Source: Terebella lapidaria
Taxonomy: Eukaryota > Annelida > Polychaeta > Terebellida > Terebellidae
Assembly: GCA_949152475.1 (NCBI GenBank)
Contig: OX424569.1
Span: 29,371,950-29,435,949, forward strand
Length of the DNA: 64,000 bases
Direction: 5' to 3'
Shown here: positions 60,498 to 64,000 of the stretch, in pieces
Numbering within the stretch: the stretch's first letter is position 1
How the letters are laid out: each line of letters begins with the position of its first letter
Translations under genes and position numbers: made by a program
Notes under the pieces: model-generated
Databases searched by the model: none
Told to the model about the DNA's origin: nothing
What the model saw: the letters and a program-made list of their open reading frames with translations, nothing else

Positions 60498-62362
60498 TTA
60501 TCTCCTTTTCTTTTTGCCTCTCTTATCTTCTTTTTCCTTGCTTTTTGAGACTTCACTCTTGTATTTGCTGTAGAGGTAATAAACTATGAAGCCAGCAGCG
60601 ACTGGCAATCCAAGGAAGCGAACTATCCGAGCCAGTGTCTGCATAAAAGGCTCATTCTCTATACCCATCAACTCAGTCTCGAAGATAAGCGTGGCGTCCG
60701 CTGTATGATAGAAGCACACGGAATACGAATCAATTAACGGAAACTGCAATTTGTGGAAAATTGGGCGTTAGATATGAATAGAACTTCAATTTTTCGATTC
60801 AGGATGTGCAGATGAGCGACCAACTACTACAGGGCATTCCATTGTACAAATGCTGCATTTCCATTAAAAAAATAACTGAAAGAAAGTATAATTTTAATAG
60901 TATTTTCGTAGATCTAGACCTTATACAAGTAAATAACATAAATGTTGCAGACTTACGAGGAATAGTCGGTGGTGCGCCGGTAGAACCGTAACCTAGCTGG
61001 GGTGGAATTATGAGTTTTCTCTTCTCACTGTAAGCAGAGTAATTTTTGGCATGTGAAATAATAATCTGGAAGAAATGTAACAATCACTGAACCATTCACA
61101 ACTAGAATTAACGAGAAAGTCGGAATTTATGTATTGTTAATATACATTTCTTACCCAATGCACATGTTTAATAGCCCTGCATCCCAGCCTGAAATGCCAA
61201 ATGATACATATCTGTCATTAGATTAGGATTTTGTTCTCAATATTGACAGATATCAAGCAAGTAGACACATATTATGAACTAAGTTAGTGATTTCAAAGTT
61301 TAACTGCAAAATTGAGAGATCAGTAGAATACTAATATATACAAGAGAACGACATTTAACTCAAAATTGATTGTGTATAATGGAAAATGTATCTGCATATA
61401 GAAGGAATATGCATGTCAAATTAATATAACATTGCGAAAAAATTGATTGCATATTATGGAAACATACTGTATATTCAAGTATATAAGGACATGTTCTTAA
61501 ATCCGGAATATTGCCTTTTTGAGCATTCATAAAAAATGTATAGAATATAGGAAAAATTTCTTGTACTCGAATATAAGGACAGGCTCGAATATAGGGACAG
61601 ACAGTATCCTTATATGCACGATTATACGGTAGGCCTACCTTTGATGACCTTTCCCTGTCCGAGTGTAAAAGAGAAAGGCTCGCCTCGATGTACAGAGGAA
61701 TCAAAAACTTGACCTGATTCCAACGATCCCTACAAATAGTTGATGATAACGTAGGCCTACTTATGAATCAGACATATGCATCAATCGTAAAAGGATATCA
61801 ATAGGCCTAATAATGTTTAAATGTATCTGTATCATATATTTTTAAAACGGGATGGGGGTGGCGGTGTGAGTTACCGTATAGTGCACAGATATCACGTCTC
61901 CTTCTGCTGTCTTCTGGGAACATGATTCTGGCATAAACTTGAAATAGAAAACAGGAGTTCAAAGCTTTTTTATGCAAGTCACCTATCAACCAGTGAATGT
62001 CAAGTTCGGTGATTAACCTGTGGCTCTACTTAAAATACTTAAGGTTGTTAGCAGAGCTTAAGGTTTATGTATTAAAGTATTACTTTATTATTCATGTGTA
62101 CCTTACGATTCTGAACTATGACAAAAATAATCTTAAACGCTATGATCCAAACAATGTCCTCGTCAGTGCATTATGATTTATATCGATTACTTCTGCCCGG
62201 TATTTAACGAAACCGTTTGTTTATGACAGTTCCCTGAATTTCATGATATTGGAGCTGGATGTTCATTTTTACCTGTGGAATTATTTGCAACCCTGTTTGC
62301 TTCTTGCCATTCACGCAAATCATATAAAACACACAAAGAACAACGAACACAAAACTATCCAT
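60498..62362 (-). CDS. FKBP11: FKBP11-like peptidyl-prolyl isomerase, ER membrane, 6 exons
   Basis: The minus-strand exons, in coding order, are 62273-62362, 61875-61937, 61639-61729, 61155-61188, 60957-61027 and 60498-60700. Together they are 552 nt, 183 residues plus stop, and all junctions are in phase with GT-AG ends. A signal peptide (about 1-18) precedes an FKBP domain (about 31-130). The FKBP12 pocket residues are all kept at a constant offset of 24: Y50, F60, D61, F70, V79, I80, W83, Y106 and F123. A membrane helix (about 142-160) and a lysine-rich tail ending KKKRR match the layout of vertebrate FKBP11. The role is proline cis-trans isomerisation of secretory proteins. An in-frame upstream ATG at 62,435-62,437 is rejected as start because the signal peptide begins at 62,362. 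Confidence 0.93.
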
Positions 62363-62500
62363 ATTTGACACGTTAGTGGACGAATAATCCTCCAGGCACA
62401 GGAGAGTTCCAAAACGCAATCGTTGTCTACAGAACACTTACGTGCGGGCGGCAAATTATGGATGTATGTGCTATGCCTGAGGAAGTTGAGAATAGAAGTT

Positions 62501-62513
62501 GTATTTAAATAAG
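62501..62513 (-). promoter_or_regulatory. Candidate TATA box of the FKBP11-like gene
   Basis: On the minus strand the sequence reads CTTATTTAAATAC, about 140 bp before the start codon. If used, it would give a 5' leader of roughly 110 nt. Confidence 0.35.
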
Positions 62514-64000
62514 CGCCTGGAAGGGTTCTGTGCTTCAACAAATTGCAATTAAAATATATTCTGGTCGATATGTGTGTTTTTAACGTCTATTATCGCTGAC
62601 AACCGAGAAACACATGCCGGAAGCCCGTGTTTTCGAATGTATAGAAATAAAAATATTAACATATAATCGAGCTTTGTCCCCATTCAGTAGGTATGTGATG
62701 ATATTCCTCACCGACGGATGAGCTGCAAATTCGAAGTTGCAAAAAATTTCCACATTAACCATGTGGGCCTTTCATGTGTGGTTGCATGCATGCCTACAAT
62801 TGAAGTAGCTTCGTATCGTTATCACCTATCTAATTTTCTCATTGGGCATACGTATGTTTTTCTTAGTTGCCTTTTTTTATGCACATGCATTCAAATACTA
62901 GGGGCCTATATTTCGGGAAGGAACGTGGTGCGCCTATGAGGAAATAAGATAGGCGATAATAATACATGAATTATCAATATATTTCCGTTTATTTGCAGGT
63001 TTTATAGTTTCACACACCAGAAGAAAAAAATATCTAAAATTAGGCCTTATTAAGAGCACATCCAAAAAAAAACACCAGGGAAACTAGGCGTCGATTATTT
63101 TTGCGCTTGCGTTATGATAAATAGAGCCGCTATATTTCTAACAACACGAATAACGATAATTCAGTTATCAGGCCTAGACCTGGTTGTTGCCGGGACGGTG
63201 TCGTTAGCGTGAACAGGTACACTCAGATAGCTAGAGTAAATATCGATTTTGTTCTCGTCAGCCATCTGGTGTGTATCTAAACAACATTTCTACGGTCTCA
63301 TCGTGTGTATATCCATATCACTACTCCGCCTAATGGTAAAAAGTGTGACAATTGAGGACATTACATATAGCTAAATAAAAGAAAAACCATTTGAGCAACC
63401 AGGGAACCAATCAAACACGGTCAGGTAAGCGATCACGCTCAGCACAGTGCTTCACCTATAACTATGTATGAACGACATGTGTGTGTGTGTGTGTATCTAC
63501 TCTGTGTAGCCTTGATGGGTGACATTCATAGCGTCGCTTGTATGACTGCGAGCCAAATACTATGATTTGTTCGAACTTTATAGAACGATACCATTTAGCA
63601 CCGCTAAATATATAATAATGGTATATAATGGTTCTTCCAAGTAGATTTGAATGTCTTTAATTAATTTGATACAGCATTGGAGTGAAGTGATTATAACGAC
63701 AATATACAGCACGTTTCATATGACTTTTGCTAACTGGTGATCCATTTTTGTATTATTTGGCTATACCAAAATCTCCCGTGTTATGGCCTGCTGTTTGTCA
63801 GATTGCTTCGTAAATCTAAGTGTTGCATGGTTCGGAAGTTCCTTTTCCGATTTGCATTGATAACAACGACAATATGCAACCCAATATTCAAAGATAGAAA
63901 CAGGGCACGACTCAGTTGCTAGTAGTTTCATTCTAAGTTTTTTTGTGTATTGATATCATCACAATCTTATGTTGTGACTTTCCGAGGACGTTCGAGATGG
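62514..64000. other. 5' flank of FKBP11-like gene, no further gene seen
   Basis: A short (GT)n tract lies at about 63,478-63,492. I recognise no exon, RNA gene or transposon end. Confidence 0.45.

Noticed and set aside
62363-62437. Upstream in-frame start for the FKBP11-like protein
   Set aside because: It would place 25 polar residues before the signal peptide; the internal ATG at 62,362 begins the hydrophobic signal directly.

Overview
The window looks like AT-rich nuclear DNA from an invertebrate animal. It has split genes with GT-AG introns of a few hundred bases, long intergenic stretches, microsatellites and many transposon relics. A receptor with an LDLa array, leucine-rich repeats and seven membrane segments (the build of Lymnaea GRL101), together with an IgGFc-binding-protein-like gene, suggests a lophotrochozoan, possibly a mollusc. 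That placement is inference; nothing in the sequence names the species.

Layout. Positions 1-16,100 hold no gene I can support. They contain a degenerate reverse transcriptase (minus strand, about 1,056-2,480) and a diverged array of low-copy repeats (recognisable copies near 100, 3,300, 7,900-8,900, 9,300-10,400, 11,000-12,400 and 14,400-15,800). Positions 16,178-26,677 (+) hold a 23-exon receptor gene: 12 LDLa exons, an LRRNT exon, 6 LRR exons, then LRRCT and 7TM exons. Positions 28,655-30,301 (-) hold an intronless GT92 (DUF23) glycosyltransferase of 548 residues, convergent with the receptor. Positions 30,302-44,965 are gene-poor, with a Tc1/mariner relic and G-rich repeats. Positions 44,966-55,559 (+) hold a complete 13-exon gene for a secreted 625-residue protein with the IgGFc-binding N-terminal domain. 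Positions 55,560-60,497 are a duplicated non-coding block interrupted by a transposon. Positions 60,498-62,362 (-) hold a complete 6-exon FKBP11-like gene of 183 residues. The exon models were joined by hand from splice sites, reading phase and family motifs. Both complete models give open frames whose total length divides by three.

The most unusual feature is a group of four non-autonomous, foldback-like elements (13,154-13,632; 22,143-22,305; 25,126-25,948; 57,395-58,796). Each has terminal inverted repeats around modules made of a roughly 10-bp palindromic core plus an 11-bp spacer, a 21-bp period. The core differs between families (CATACGTATG, CGATAAATCG, CGTGGGCACG), while the spacer is nearly the same (ACTTAGTATCT, ACTTACTATCT, AATTAGTATTT). 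Three of the four have perfect 6-bp target duplications, and one has a recognisable paralogous empty site about 1.25 kb away. Two lie in introns of the receptor gene and a third lies upstream of it.

The genes are not an operon and share no evident pathway. The receptor would act at the cell surface, GT92 in the Golgi, FKBP11 in the ER membrane, and the IgGFc-like protein outside the cell.
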